Origin: Glaciecola siphonariae
GTDB taxonomy: Bacteria; Pseudomonadota; Gammaproteobacteria; Enterobacterales; Alteromonadaceae
Assembly (NCBI RefSeq): GCF_042652645.1
Contig: NZ_JBHSGU010000019.1
Span: 62,001-126,000 of the forward strand
Direction: 5' to 3'
DNA: 64,000 bases
In this document: in pieces, positions 7,944 through 16,879 of the stretch
Position numbering within the stretch: the stretch's first letter is position 1
How the letters are laid out: each line of letters opens with the position of its first letter
Notes under the pieces: model-generated
The model's database searches: none
Seen by the model: the letters and a program-made list of their open reading frames with translations, nothing else
Told to the model about the DNA's origin: nothing
Program-made: the position numbers and the translations under genes

Positions 7944-8798
7944 ATGAGTAAAAATATGTCGCTGCCCGGTTGTTTATATATTGTTCCAACCCCTATCGGA
8001 AACTTATCTGATATCTCCGCCAGAGCGCTTGAGGTTTTATCAAAGGTAGATTTAATCGCGGCAGAAGATACCAGACACTCCTCGAGACTGCTGGGACACT
8101 ATCAAATTGCAACGCGTACCATAAGCATGCACACCCACAATGAGCAACAGCGCACAGGCTTGCTTATCAACAAACTCAATGAAGGGATGTCGATTGCACT
8201 TATATCCGATGCAGGTACACCCCTGATAAGCGACCCTGGCTACTCTTTGGTTAATAGCTGCCGCAACGAAGGTCTGCAGGTTATCGCGCTTCCAGGTCCA
8301 TGTGCGCTCACCACTGCATTAAGTGCATCTGGCCTGCCAACAGATACCTTTACTTTTTTCGGATTTTTGCCCGTTAAGCAACAAGCGAAAGCCGAAAAAT
8401 TACTCGCCGCTGCCGGCATGGGTCATACAGCGGTGTTTTATGAAGCGCCACGGCGAATTGCCGATACGCTTAAGGTATGTAAGGCGAATTTGAGCGAGCA
8501 CACTGAATATGTGCTTGCCAAAGAACTCACCAAAAGCTTTGAAACCTTTGTCGCCGGCAGTGTTGACGATTTGCTCGACTATTTGGCCAAAGACCCTGCT
8601 CACGCAAAAGGCGAGTTTGTCCTTTTGCTGTATTGTAAAAGTCAGCAGATTGAGGGCATACCCGAGGGTGCGAGCGCGCTTTTAAGCGATTTATTGCCAT
8701 TGATGCCACCTAAACAAGCTGCGGCAGTGGTAGCGAAGCATTATGACGTGAACAAAAAACAAGTGTATGAGATGAGTTTGTCGCTGAAAAATTCGTAG
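7944..8798 (+). CDS. rsmI: 16S rRNA 2'-O-ribose methyltransferase RsmI (C1402)
   Basis: RsmI uses S-adenosylmethionine to methylate the ribose of C1402 in 16S rRNA, in the decoding centre. The 284-residue protein begins with the tetrapyrrole-methylase-like motif LYIVPTPIGNLSDIS. It then has AAEDTRHSSRLL, the ALISDAGTPLISDPGY glycine-rich loop and the PGPCALTTALSASGL segment, all typical of the family. A second ATG 12 bases in (7956) is also possible. The gene faces lpoA, as in E. coli and Vibrio. Confidence 0.95.
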   Translation: MSKNMSLPGCLYIVPTPIGNLSDISARALEVLSKVDLIAAEDTRHSSRLLGHYQIATRTISMHTHNEQQRTGLLINKLNEGMSIALISDAGTPLISDPGYSLVNSCRNEGLQVIALPGPCALTTALSASGLPTDTFTFFGFLPVKQQAKAEKLLAAAGMGHTAVFYEAPRRIADTLKVCKANLSEHTEYVLAKELTKSFETFVAGSVDDLLDYLAKDPAHAKGEFVLLLYCKSQQIEGIPEGASALLSDLLPLMPPKQAAAVVAKHYDVNKKQVYEMSLSLKNS

Positions 8799-8935
8799 CG
8801 CCGATTCGGTCAAAACATTTATTTACCAAATCGAATCACTACAACGACTTTCTTATATGAATTACAAACACGCCCTATAAACACCAAACCCATGAGCAAA
8901 TGTGCAATACGAAGTACTTGTTAAGAGCAAGTGAC

Positions 8936-9400
8936 TTATACGCTGTCAAAGAGGTCTTGAACGCGCTGGCGTAACTCTTCAATTTTTTCGATGTTTGCGG
9001 GCGCGATAAAGATGGTGTCATCACCGGCAATCGTTCCGAGTACACCATCTGTATGACTAAGGGAATCGAGCAATCTAGCAATCAGTTGCGCTGCGCCAGG
9101 GCTAGTGCGAATAATCACCATAACGTTGTTATGCACAATATCTAGCACAAGCTGTTTCAGTGGGCTTTTGGCGGTAGGCATTCCAAGCTCAGGTGGTAAG
9201 CAGTAGACCATATCACCGCGGGCATCGCGCGTTCTAACCGCGCCAAATTTGCTTAACATACGAGAAACCTTAGACTGACTGATATTGTCAAAGCCCAAGG
9301 TTTTAAGTGCGTTTACAATTTCGCCCTGAGAGCCATAACTTTCAGTGGTCAAAAGCTCTTTGAACGCTTTAACCAATGCGTCTTGTTTGTTTGAAGTCAT
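8936..9400 (-). CDS. argR: Arginine repressor ArgR
   Basis: ArgR is the hexameric arginine-dependent repressor of arginine biosynthesis genes. I start it at the ATG at 9400 (MTSNKQDALVKAFKELL), which matches the family; the frame extends to 9433 without support. The 154-residue protein has an N-terminal winged helix-turn-helix (SQGEIVNAL, then ISQSKVSRMLSKFG) and a C-terminal hexamerisation and arginine-binding domain with GTIAGDDTIFIAP. It is divergent from mdh, the usual arrangement in gammaproteobacteria. I looked for ARG boxes in the 202-bp gap and found none I trust. Confidence 0.95.
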   Translation of the reverse strand: MTSNKQDALVKAFKELLTTESYGSQGEIVNALKTLGFDNISQSKVSRMLSKFGAVRTRDARGDMVYCLPPELGMPTAKSPLKQLVLDIVHNNVMVIIRTSPGAAQLIARLLDSLSHTDGVLGTIAGDDTIFIAPANIEKIEELRQRVQDLFDSV

Positions 9401-9602
9401 GCAGCGCTTTCTCTCAATATGCAAACAGCTCAATAAGGCTCAGTATTGTGCAATATGCCGGTGGCTTTATCAATTTATCTTGCCAACAGAAGGTCGATTA
9501 ATTTTGATATTTATCTCTATCAGACTATTGTGTCATTGAGATATAGCCCTATATAGATTATTCTCACGCTCGAATTTAATACCCTCAACTAGGAGATTGA
9601 AC

Positions 9603-10541
9603 ATGAAAGTAGCCGTACTCGGCGCAGCCGGTGGTATTGGACAGGCACTGTCATTATTACTTAAAACTCAGTTACCAGCAGGTTCTGAATTATCTTTGTA
9701 TGACGTTGCACCCGTCGTCCCTGGTGTTGCTGTAGATTTGAGTCATATCCCTACTGATGTGGCGGTAAAAGGTTTTGGTAAAGATGACCTAGCAGATGCC
9801 TTAAGCGGCTGTGATATCGTGTTGATCCCAGCAGGCGTACCAAGAAAACCGGGTATGGACCGCTCGGACTTGTTTAACATCAACGCTGGCATCGTTAAAA
9901 ATCTTATCGAAGCCTGTGCAGATAACTGCCCTAAAGCATGCATCGGTGTGATTACAAATCCAGTTAACACAACCGTTGCCATTGCCGCAGAAACCCTAAA
10001 AGCGAAAGGTGTTTACGACAAAAACAAGCTCTTTGGCGTTACTACGCTAGACGTTATTCGTTCTGAAACCTTTGTTGCAGAGCTCAAGGGCAAGAGCACA
10101 TCTGACGTGCACGTACCTGTTATTGGTGGTCACTCCGGCACAACCATCCTGCCGCTATTGTCTCAAGTAGAGGGCGTTAGCTTTAGCGATGAAGAAGTTG
10201 CAAGCCTAACCACGCGTATTCAAAATGCGGGAACTGAGGTAGTTGAAGCAAAAGCCGGCGGCGGCAGTGCAACCTTATCTATGGGTCAAGCAGCAGCGCG
10301 TTTCTGTTTATCTTTAGTAAAAGCAATGCAGGGCGAAGACGTCACTGAGTACACCTACGTTCAAGTTGATGGTTCTGATGACGCTGCATTTTTTGCACAC
10401 CCAGTTAGATTGGGTAAAAATGGGGTAGAAGAAATACTACCTTATGGCGAGTTAAGCGCCTTTGAAGAAAAAGCGAAAAATGACATGCTTGAAGGCCTTC
10501 GTGGCGATATCAAGTTAGGCGTTGATTTTGTAAATGCCTAA
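9603..10541 (+). CDS. mdh: Malate dehydrogenase
   Basis: This enzyme oxidises malate to oxaloacetate with NAD+ in the TCA cycle. The 312-residue length equals that of E. coli Mdh. Visible motifs are the NAD-binding loop GAAGGIGQ at the N-terminus, the substrate arginine region IPAGVPRKPGMDR, the VITNPVNTT segment and the catalytic histidine in VIGGHSG. A TTG at 9597 opens the frame, but the ATG at 9603, 6 bases after AGGAGA, is the start. The gene ends before a bidirectional terminator shared with the convergent methyltransferase gene. Confidence 0.97.
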   Translation: MKVAVLGAAGGIGQALSLLLKTQLPAGSELSLYDVAPVVPGVAVDLSHIPTDVAVKGFGKDDLADALSGCDIVLIPAGVPRKPGMDRSDLFNINAGIVKNLIEACADNCPKACIGVITNPVNTTVAIAAETLKAKGVYDKNKLFGVTTLDVIRSETFVAELKGKSTSDVHVPVIGGHSGTTILPLLSQVEGVSFSDEEVASLTTRIQNAGTEVVEAKAGGGSATLSMGQAAARFCLSLVKAMQGEDVTEYTYVQVDGSDDAAFFAHPVRLGKNGVEEILPYGELSAFEEKAKNDMLEGLRGDIKLGVDFVNA

Positions 10542-10604
10542 ACTGCCACTGTAGCTTGGCGTTGTCAGAAAACGCTTTATTATAAAGCGTATAAGCACCA
10601 GACA

Positions 10605-10637
10605 AAAAGCGTAATGCGAGAGTGTTGCGCTTTTTTT
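10605..10637. terminator. Bidirectional terminator between mdh and the convergent methyltransferase gene
   Basis: AAAAGCGTAA (10605-10614) pairs with TTGCGCTTTT (10625-10634), one G-U pair included, followed by a T run and preceded by A residues. A second palindrome, ACGCTTTAT/ATAAAGCGT, lies just upstream at 10572-10590. Confidence 0.8.
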
Positions 10638-10648
10638 GTGTCGAAGAC

Positions 10649-11140
10649 TTAAAGGTTATTGTTTGTGTCTCGGCTGCTTCGAATAAAGTCGCGTGAATGA
10701 GGATAGTCACTTTTTGCAAGGCGGTCATATAATACAACATTGGCCGTTGCTGCTAAGTTCATGCTGGTGAAGGTGGGAATGTATATTTTGTGTGTACACC
10801 CCTCAACAATGTGCTTGGGTATAGACCCATCTTCTGGACCAAAAATATAATAAGCATTATCAGGATGCTCAAATGCAGGGAGGGGGTGTGCATCTTCGCA
10901 CAGCTCAATTGCAATGGGTACTGCGCCAATTGGCGTCATTTCAAGTAAATCACTGACGGCGATAGTTGGTATTTTGTGGCGCATGCCCTTAGTGTCTTGA
11001 TTGAACTCTTTCGCTCTGGCAAAGCGCTCTCCGGTATAAAACACCGAGGATACCCCATAGCAGCCTGCTGCACGCAAAATAACCGCCACATTAGTGGCGG
11101 ATTTTGGATTCACAAGACCAATACTAACGGTTTTCTTCAT
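10649..11140 (-). CDS. SPOUT-family (TrmH/SpoU) RNA 2'-O-methyltransferase
   Basis: The 163-residue protein carries the SPOUT motifs in order: NPKSATNVAVILRAA near the N-terminus, YYIFGPEDGSIP in the middle, and IPTFTSMNLAATANVVLYDRL at the end, which form the trefoil-knot SAM site. It should methylate a ribose in tRNA or rRNA. It is only the catalytic domain, with no extra RNA-binding domain, so the target cannot be read from the sequence. It follows ppc on the same strand 6 bases after its stop, so they may be co-transcribed. Confidence 0.85.
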   Translation of the reverse strand: MKKTVSIGLVNPKSATNVAVILRAAGCYGVSSVFYTGERFARAKEFNQDTKGMRHKIPTIAVSDLLEMTPIGAVPIAIELCEDAHPLPAFEHPDNAYYIFGPEDGSIPKHIVEGCTHKIYIPTFTSMNLAATANVVLYDRLAKSDYPHSRDFIRSSRDTNNNL

Positions 11141-11146
11141 GGCCTC

Positions 11147-13783
11147 TTAACCGGTGTTTCGGATACCGACAGCAATCCCGGTAATAGCCACCATCATAGC
11201 TCGCTCCAGGGTTTGCACGTCTTCACCCTCTTGCCCCGCGCTTTCTGCCTTACGTACGCGGTCTAAAAGCTCAATTTGCAAGTAATGCAGAGGCTGTAGA
11301 TACCCCGCCCTGATATTCATTGAATCTCTTCCAAGGGGATCATCTTCCATCATGTGCTCGTGTCCTGTAATGCTGAGCAGCGACTGCATACTTTGGGTCA
11401 ATTCCTCGCGCAAGGCTTTACCAAAGTGGGCGAGCTTGTCAGGAACAAGGCGTTTATCATAGGCTTCACTAATAGCCGGGTCGGCTTTTTTAAATACCAT
11501 GTCTAACATAGACAAACGCGAGGCGAAGAAAGGCCATTGTTCAATCATTTGCTGAACATCGGCTTGGTTATCTTCTGTGTTCACCGCTTCAATAGCGCGC
11601 ATAACGCCTAGCCATGATGGCAATACCAATCGTGTTTGTGCCCATGCAAAAATCCAAGGAATAGCGCGCAGACTCTCGATACCACCTGACGGTTTTCGCT
11701 TAGCAGGACGGCTACCAAGAGGAAGCTTACCAAGCTCTTGTTCCGGCGTTGCAACCCTGAAATAAGGCACAAATTCCTCGTCGTAGCGCACGGTCTTGCG
11801 GTAGTTTTCACAACCCAGTTCGGCCATCTGCGTGATTAACTCTCGCCACCTTTGCTTTGGCTCTGGCGGTGGAGAGGTAATTGCTTCAACCACTGCCGAT
11901 GCATATAAAGACAAACTGCGCTTGGCCAACTGCGGCATACCAAATTTGTAGCGAATGGTTTCACCTTGTTCCGTCACCCTAAAGCCGCCTGCTAATGAAC
12001 CGGGAGGCTGTGAATGGATAGCGGCTTTTGCTGGCAGGCCGCCGCGGCCAATCGTGCCGCCGCGCCCATGAAAGAGCGTAAGCGTAATGTTTTGTTTTTC
12101 AGCGATTTTGACCAAAGCCTCTTGCGAGCTGTACTGCGCCCAGCCAGCGGCTAGAGAGCCTGCGTCTTTAGCTGAGTCAGAATACCCAATCATTACATAT
12201 TGACGTCCGTTGATATAACCACGGTACCAATCAATGCTCAATAAGGCGTTCATGACATCGGGCGAGTTGTTCAAATCGTCCAAGGTTTCAAATAAAGGGG
12301 CCACAGGCATCGGCCAATCAACGCCACTTTCTTTCAGTAGTAATTGCACAGCAAGCACATCTGATGGTTCGCTGGCCATTGATATAATGTATATACCAAA
12401 GCCTGCGCGGCCATGTTTTGCAATCACTCTGCAGGTATCAAGTACTTCTTTTACCTCTTCAGATGGCGTCCAGTTTTTAGGAATTAAAGGTCGTCTTGAA
12501 CCTAATTCTCTCAGTAAAAAAGCTTGTTTGTCTTCTTCTGACCACTGATTATAGTCACCTAAACCCAAATACCGAGTGAGTTCACTAAAGACGTCGGCAT
12601 GACGCTGAGAGTCTTGTCTAATATCAAGTTTGAGTAAGTGAATACCAAAGGCATGCGCACGGCGGATGGTATTGAGCAGCGCGCCATTGGCGATTACCTG
12701 CATCCCACATTCTAACAGTGACTGGTAGCAAAGTATGAGCGGGTTTAATAGTTCATCGTTGCTTTGTAGCCATTGTTTATACGGCACTCGGCCTTCGCGT
12801 GTTTTTTCTAACTTTTTCACCAAGGGTTTTAATAAAGCACGGTAAGGCTCTTTGACATCACCGACCAATTCACGAACGCTTTGATTGCATGCGTTCATCG
12901 ACAGCTCAACATAAAGCTCATTTAAATCTTGTAAAAATAGCTTGGCTGCACGACGTCTCGCACGCAGTAAAACTTCTTGGGTTACGCTGGATGTAACAAA
13001 AGGGTTGCCGTCTCTGTCACCGCCCATCCACGAGCTAAACTGCACAGGCTTTGCATCTAGAGGCAGTTGGCTGTCAAATTTTGTTTGTAGCAGGTCATCA
13101 AGGTCACGAAGAAAATCCGGTACTGCTTCCCACAAAGAGCTTTCAATCACCGAGTATCCCCATCGGGCCTCATCTACGGGGGTGGGGCGCACGGAGCGTA
13201 TTTCTTCTGTGTGCCATGCCTGTGCTATTAAATCGCCGATACGGGCTTTGACTTTGCGCTGTTCAACAGAGGTCAAATTGGGATTATGCAAAAGCTGCAA
13301 CTGCGAAGCTAGCGCTCTGTGCTTGTGAATAAGCGTGCGCCGCGTGACCTCTGTTGGGTGTGCTGTAAGCACCATGTCAATATCGAGCGTTTCAATAGCG
13401 CGCAGGATATCTTCTTTTTTGGCGCTTTGGTTTTGTGCGTTCAACAGGTCGGTAAAGTATTGCGACAAAGACTGATCTTCTTGTGCCTTACTGTTAAATT
13501 CTTGCTCGGCAATGTTGGCTAGATTCAAAAATTGCGCAAAAGCTCTGCCAATAGTCAGCAAAGATTGGTTATCTAGGCTCGAAATGGTGTGCGCGAGGCG
13601 CTCGGTGCTTTGCTGCTCACCGCGAGAAGAGTGTCGGCCATCGTGGCGCACCTGTTCAATGCGAGCAAGCCAATCGCTGCCAAGCTCGGCCTCAATGGTC
13701 TCGCCCAATGTGGCGCCTAAATATTTAATTGTTTCTTTTAGCTGTGAGGCCAAAGCATCTTTTGCGTCATTCGCTTGATTCAT
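11147..13783 (-). CDS. ppc: Phosphoenolpyruvate carboxylase
   Basis: This enzyme carboxylates phosphoenolpyruvate with bicarbonate to give oxaloacetate, feeding the TCA cycle. The 878-residue length fits bacterial enzymes (E. coli 883). Key motifs are the catalytic-histidine segment VLTAHPTEVTRRT, the WMGGDRDGNPFV substrate loop, and FHGRGGTIGRGG. The C-terminus ends RNTG, where the invariant final glycine is known to matter. The frame opens at 13834, but I start at the ATG at 13783 (MNQANDAKDAL), with GGAGAG upstream. It sits near mdh, which uses its product. Confidence 0.97.
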   Translation of the reverse strand: MNQANDAKDALASQLKETIKYLGATLGETIEAELGSDWLARIEQVRHDGRHSSRGEQQSTERLAHTISSLDNQSLLTIGRAFAQFLNLANIAEQEFNSKAQEDQSLSQYFTDLLNAQNQSAKKEDILRAIETLDIDMVLTAHPTEVTRRTLIHKHRALASQLQLLHNPNLTSVEQRKVKARIGDLIAQAWHTEEIRSVRPTPVDEARWGYSVIESSLWEAVPDFLRDLDDLLQTKFDSQLPLDAKPVQFSSWMGGDRDGNPFVTSSVTQEVLLRARRRAAKLFLQDLNELYVELSMNACNQSVRELVGDVKEPYRALLKPLVKKLEKTREGRVPYKQWLQSNDELLNPLILCYQSLLECGMQVIANGALLNTIRRAHAFGIHLLKLDIRQDSQRHADVFSELTRYLGLGDYNQWSEEDKQAFLLRELGSRRPLIPKNWTPSEEVKEVLDTCRVIAKHGRAGFGIYIISMASEPSDVLAVQLLLKESGVDWPMPVAPLFETLDDLNNSPDVMNALLSIDWYRGYINGRQYVMIGYSDSAKDAGSLAAGWAQYSSQEALVKIAEKQNITLTLFHGRGGTIGRGGLPAKAAIHSQPPGSLAGGFRVTEQGETIRYKFGMPQLAKRSLSLYASAVVEAITSPPPEPKQRWRELITQMAELGCENYRKTVRYDEEFVPYFRVATPEQELGKLPLGSRPAKRKPSGGIESLRAIPWIFAWAQTRLVLPSWLGVMRAIEAVNTEDNQADVQQMIEQWPFFASRLSMLDMVFKKADPAISEAYDKRLVPDKLAHFGKALREELTQSMQSLLSITGHEHMMEDDPLGRDSMNIRAGYLQPLHYLQIELLDRVRKAESAGQEGEDVQTLERAMMVAITGIAVGIRNTG

Positions 13784-13942
13784 ACAGACGGTACTCTCCG
13801 TAAAGCTATTTCCTAAGCATAAACATACGCACAAGCATCATCGAAGTCCATGCCTCAAATCGAATAAACTATTATGTTTATTTATTGAAAACTTTTGATG
13901 CGACTTTCATCAGATAAACACCTTGAGCGCGTTGAGGTCTAA

Positions 13943-13961
13943 TTTACGCCTAAGGTGTAAA
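13943..13961. repeat. Short dyad between ppc and fklB
   Basis: TTTACGCC and GGTGTAAA flank a TAA loop, pairing over 8 positions with one G-U. It lies in the 233-bp divergent gap and could be an operator or hairpin; no regulator is indicated. Confidence 0.4.
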
Positions 13962-14016
13962 ACTCGGTGGGCTTATGATAGCCTTTGCGCCTTTAAATAT
14001 ATGACTTGGAGAAATT

Positions 14017-14640
14017 GTGTCTGATAAAATTACGGGTGTAGAGCAACAGGCTAGCTATGGCATTGGTTATCAAATGGGTGAGCAGCTTGCCTCAAACCCT
14101 TTCGACGGTTTATCGCTAGATACCGTTGCAAAAGGCCTTGCAGATGGTTTTAATCGCGCAGAGCCGGCAGTTAACAACGATGAACTGCGCGTAGCGTTTA
14201 ATGAGATTCATCAGCGTTTGCAGGCCGCCAAACAAGAAAAATTTGCAGCAGTCGTTGAGCAAGGCGAGTTGTTTTTGGCCGACAATGCAAAGCGAGATGA
14301 AGTAAACGTAACTGCCTCTGGCTTGCAGTATGAAGTGATTAATAAGGCCGATGCAGACAAGTCGCCCACCGCAGACTCAACCGTGCGCGTGCATTATCAC
14401 GGTACCTTATTAGACGGCTCAGTATTCGACAGCAGTTACGACCGCGGTCAGCCTGCCGAGTTCCCTGTTGGTGGCGTTATAAAAGGCTGGACCGAAGCCT
14501 TACAGATTATGAATGTAGGCGATAAATGGCGTTTGTACGTGCCACATGACCTTGCTTATGGTGAGCAGGGAGCAGGCGGTGCGATTGGCCCATACTCTAC
14601 CTTAGTGTTTGATGTTGAGCTGCTAGACATCATCGCGTAA
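14017..14640 (+). CDS. fklB: FKBP-type peptidyl-prolyl isomerase, FklB type
   Basis: The enzyme catalyses cis-trans isomerisation of peptide bonds before proline. The 207-residue protein has an N-terminal dimerisation region (ASYGIGYQMGEQLA, about 1-90) and a C-terminal FKBP domain (about 100-206). The FKBP domain contains VRVHYHGTLLDGSVFDSS, FPVGGVIKGWTEAL and LAYGEQGAGGAIGPYSTL. There is no signal peptide, so it is cytoplasmic like E. coli FklB rather than periplasmic FkpA. The start is a GTG at 14017, preceded by TTGGAGA. A terminator lies about 120 bases downstream. Confidence 0.92.
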   Translation: MSDKITGVEQQASYGIGYQMGEQLASNPFDGLSLDTVAKGLADGFNRAEPAVNNDELRVAFNEIHQRLQAAKQEKFAAVVEQGELFLADNAKRDEVNVTASGLQYEVINKADADKSPTADSTVRVHYHGTLLDGSVFDSSYDRGQPAEFPVGGVIKGWTEALQIMNVGDKWRLYVPHDLAYGEQGAGGAIGPYSTLVFDVELLDIIA

Positions 14641-14994
14641 AGGCTTTTTATGCTCGAGCCTAGGTCTTAAGCCTTTTCTTTGGGACTGATTTCAGGCGCT
14701 AAAAAGGGTAGAAAACCCGATGACAGCATTCGAGCTTTAAAAACACGTAACGAATTTAAAAACCGCCTCATGCCTTGCATGCAGCGGTTTTTTTATGCCC
14801 AAGATGTGTAAATGAAACGAAGCGCGAATGCTCTGGCGGATTTCTAATCAATAATCACTAGCAGGCCAATTGTGTTGGTCATCCTACATCGTGTGCGTTT
14901 TGCTACGCGGAGCAGCATTCAAGCATTTGAGTTATAAGTAACTTGTGTCACAATACCCAGCATATTAAACGCAAATAAAAACAACATATCAGTC
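14641..14994 (+). other. Intergenic region between fklB and the TRAP operon
   Basis: This holds the fklB terminator (14758-14794) and about 200 bases that should contain the TRAP operon promoter. The only other structures noticed are a small odd palindrome TTGTGTCACAA at 14943-14953 and a TGCT/AGCA dyad near 14900. No reading frame of note is present. Confidence 0.5.
14758..14794 (+). terminator. Intrinsic terminator downstream of fklB
   Basis: AAAACCGC pairs with GCGGTTTT, with an inner CATGC/GCATG extension and a following run of eight T. Confidence 0.85.
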
Positions 14995-15504
14995 ATGCTC
15001 GAAAAAACCTGCAAGGTCATCGATTCTATCAATTCTGCCCTAGGTAAAACGGTGAGTTATGCGACTTTCGCAATGGCGCTAGTGATGTTTGCGATAGTAG
15101 TACTGCGCTACGGATTCAACGTGGGTTGGATTGCGATGCAAGAATCTGTGATGTACCTACATGCGGCAGTTTTTTTGCTCGGCAGCGCGTTTACCTTTCA
15201 ACATAATGGGCATGTGCGAGTAGATGTTTTTTATCGTCGTTTCTCTGAGCGAAAAAAAGCACAGGTTAATCTTTTTGGCAGTTTGGTATTCATGCTTCCA
15301 GTGAGTTTATACATTGGCATTATATGCTATCAATACGTACTGGAGTCGTGGCGCTTATTTGAGGGAAGCCGCGAGCCAGGCGGCTTGCCCTTCGTCTATA
15401 TTCTAAAATCTTTTCTTTTGGTGTTCGCGGTTTCTATGGCCCTACAGGCTATTTCTGATATTGCCCAACAAAGCCTGAAGCTTTTGCGTGGGGAGCACGA
15501 TTAA
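14995..15504 (+). CDS. TRAP transporter small permease (DctQ type)
   Basis: This is the four-helix membrane subunit of a tripartite ATP-independent periplasmic transporter. The 169-residue protein shows helices at about 20-40, 50-70, 92-112 and 135-155, with LRYGFNVGWIAMQE and a polar loop before the second pair, as in DctQ proteins. Its stop overlaps the start of the large permease by one base (TAATG). No clear ribosome binding site precedes the ATG. It is the first gene of a Q-M-P operon; the substrate is suggested only by the binding protein. Confidence 0.9.
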   Translation: MLEKTCKVIDSINSALGKTVSYATFAMALVMFAIVVLRYGFNVGWIAMQESVMYLHAAVFLLGSAFTFQHNGHVRVDVFYRRFSERKKAQVNLFGSLVFMLPVSLYIGIICYQYVLESWRLFEGSREPGGLPFVYILKSFLLVFAVSMALQAISDIAQQSLKLLRGEHD

Positions 15505-16871
15505 TGGAGTGGTTATCTTTAGTGCTATTTGCCGCGGTATGCGCAACATTGTTGTTGGGATATCCGGTGGCGCTCACTTTAGCCGGGGTTTCATTAATTT
15601 TTGCTGGCATTGGCGCATTATTGGGCGTGTTTGATGCCAATTATTTGCTAACGGCTCCGTCGCGCCTATTTGGCATTGTCAGCAATACCACGCTGATTGC
15701 AGTGCCCCTATTCGTTTTTATGGGTGTTGTGCTCGAGCGTTCAAAAATTGCAGAGGACTTATTGGTTGCGATGTCGTCGGTGCTGGGGCGCTTTCGTAGC
15801 GGTTTGGGCGTATCGGTTATTTTGGTAGGCATGTTGCTTGCTGCCAGCACTGGAATAGTGGGCGCGACGGTGGTGACAATGGGTTTATTATCTTTGCCTA
15901 CCATGTTAAAACGCGGATATTCGCCCGAGCTTGCAACCGGAACCATTTGTGCAACCGGCACGCTTGGTCAAATCATCCCGCCTTCTATTGCGTTAGTGCT
16001 TCTCGGAGATGTTTTATCGAGCGCCTACCAAAAAGCGCAGCTTGATATGGGGATCTTTTCGCCAGAGAGTGTGTCGGTGGGGGACTTATTTGTTGGGGCA
16101 ATTATACCCGGCCTGATCTTAGTCGTGTGCTATTTGCTTTATTTGTGGGGGGTAAGTCGTTTTTCTCCCTCGCAGGTACCTAGCGAGGGTCAGAAAAACG
16201 AGCACGCGTCATTAGGCTCACTTCTTTTGGCACTGCTGCCACCTCTGCTGCTCATCGTTGCGGTCTTGGGGTCAATATTATTTGGATTTGCCACGCCTAC
16301 CGAGGCTGCTGGGGTAGGGGCGGTTGGCGCGCTATTATTGGCAGGCATAAAACGCCAGCTTAACAGTGCAAATATCAATTATGTTGTGCAAGAAACTACA
16401 AAAGTCACCTGTATGGTGTTTCTGATTCTTATTGGCGCTTCTATATTTTCGTTGGTATTTAGAGGCTTTGGCGGCGAAACGCTGCTAAAAGAATTTTTCA
16501 CCTCACTTCCGGGCGGTGTGTTTACGGCAATGCTGCTGGTGATGGTGGTGATGTTTCTACTGGGCTTTATTTTAGATTTTATTGAAATTACGTTTGTAGT
16601 GGTGCCCATCGTCGCACCGATTTTAATCATGATGGGTGTCGACCCTATTTGGTTGGGCATAATGATTGCGGTTAACTTACAAACTTCGTTTTTAACGCCG
16701 CCTTTTGGTTTTGCGTTATTCTATTTGCGCGGTGTTGCAAGCGATTTAGTGCGTACTGAGCAAATATACAAAGGCGTTATCCCGTTTATTTTGATCCAAC
16801 TGGGAGTGCTCGTCGCGCTTGCTGTATGGCCACAGATTGTCACGTGGCTACCACATACCATTTATAAATAA
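15504..16871 (+). CDS. TRAP transporter large permease (DctM type)
   Basis: This is the ion-coupled transport subunit, with about 12 membrane segments over 455 residues. Family signatures include the early LGYPVALTLAGVSLIFAG, the GATVVTMGLLSLPTMLKRGY segment with ICATGTLGQIIPPSIALVL, and near the end LQTSFLTPPFGFALFYLRG. It overlaps dctQ by one base and lies 8 bases before the binding-protein gene, so all three are one operon. In this family uptake is driven by a sodium gradient, which would fit with the Na+-NQR pump encoded nearby. Confidence 0.93.
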   Translation: MEWLSLVLFAAVCATLLLGYPVALTLAGVSLIFAGIGALLGVFDANYLLTAPSRLFGIVSNTTLIAVPLFVFMGVVLERSKIAEDLLVAMSSVLGRFRSGLGVSVILVGMLLAASTGIVGATVVTMGLLSLPTMLKRGYSPELATGTICATGTLGQIIPPSIALVLLGDVLSSAYQKAQLDMGIFSPESVSVGDLFVGAIIPGLILVVCYLLYLWGVSRFSPSQVPSEGQKNEHASLGSLLLALLPPLLLIVAVLGSILFGFATPTEAAGVGAVGALLLAGIKRQLNSANINYVVQETTKVTCMVFLILIGASIFSLVFRGFGGETLLKEFFTSLPGGVFTAMLLVMVVMFLLGFILDFIEITFVVVPIVAPILIMMGVDPIWLGIMIAVNLQTSFLTPPFGFALFYLRGVASDLVRTEQIYKGVIPFILIQLGVLVALAVWPQIVTWLPHTIYK

Positions 16872-16879
16872 GGAAAGTT

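Noticed and set aside
8799..8935. RNase P RNA gene after rsmI, as in Vibrio
   Set aside because: The gap is only 137 bases, far too short, and no P RNA motifs were seen.
9401..9602. ARG boxes between argR and mdh
   Set aside because: No pair of sites close to the TGAAT/ATTCA consensus could be found.
12942..13328. 128-codon frame antisense to ppc
   Set aside because: It is a composition artefact opposite a well-conserved gene, with no start signal or family.
14943..14953. TTGTGTCACAA as a CRP site
   Set aside because: CRP sites need TGTGA-N6-TCACA; here the half-sites are merged without the 6-base spacer.
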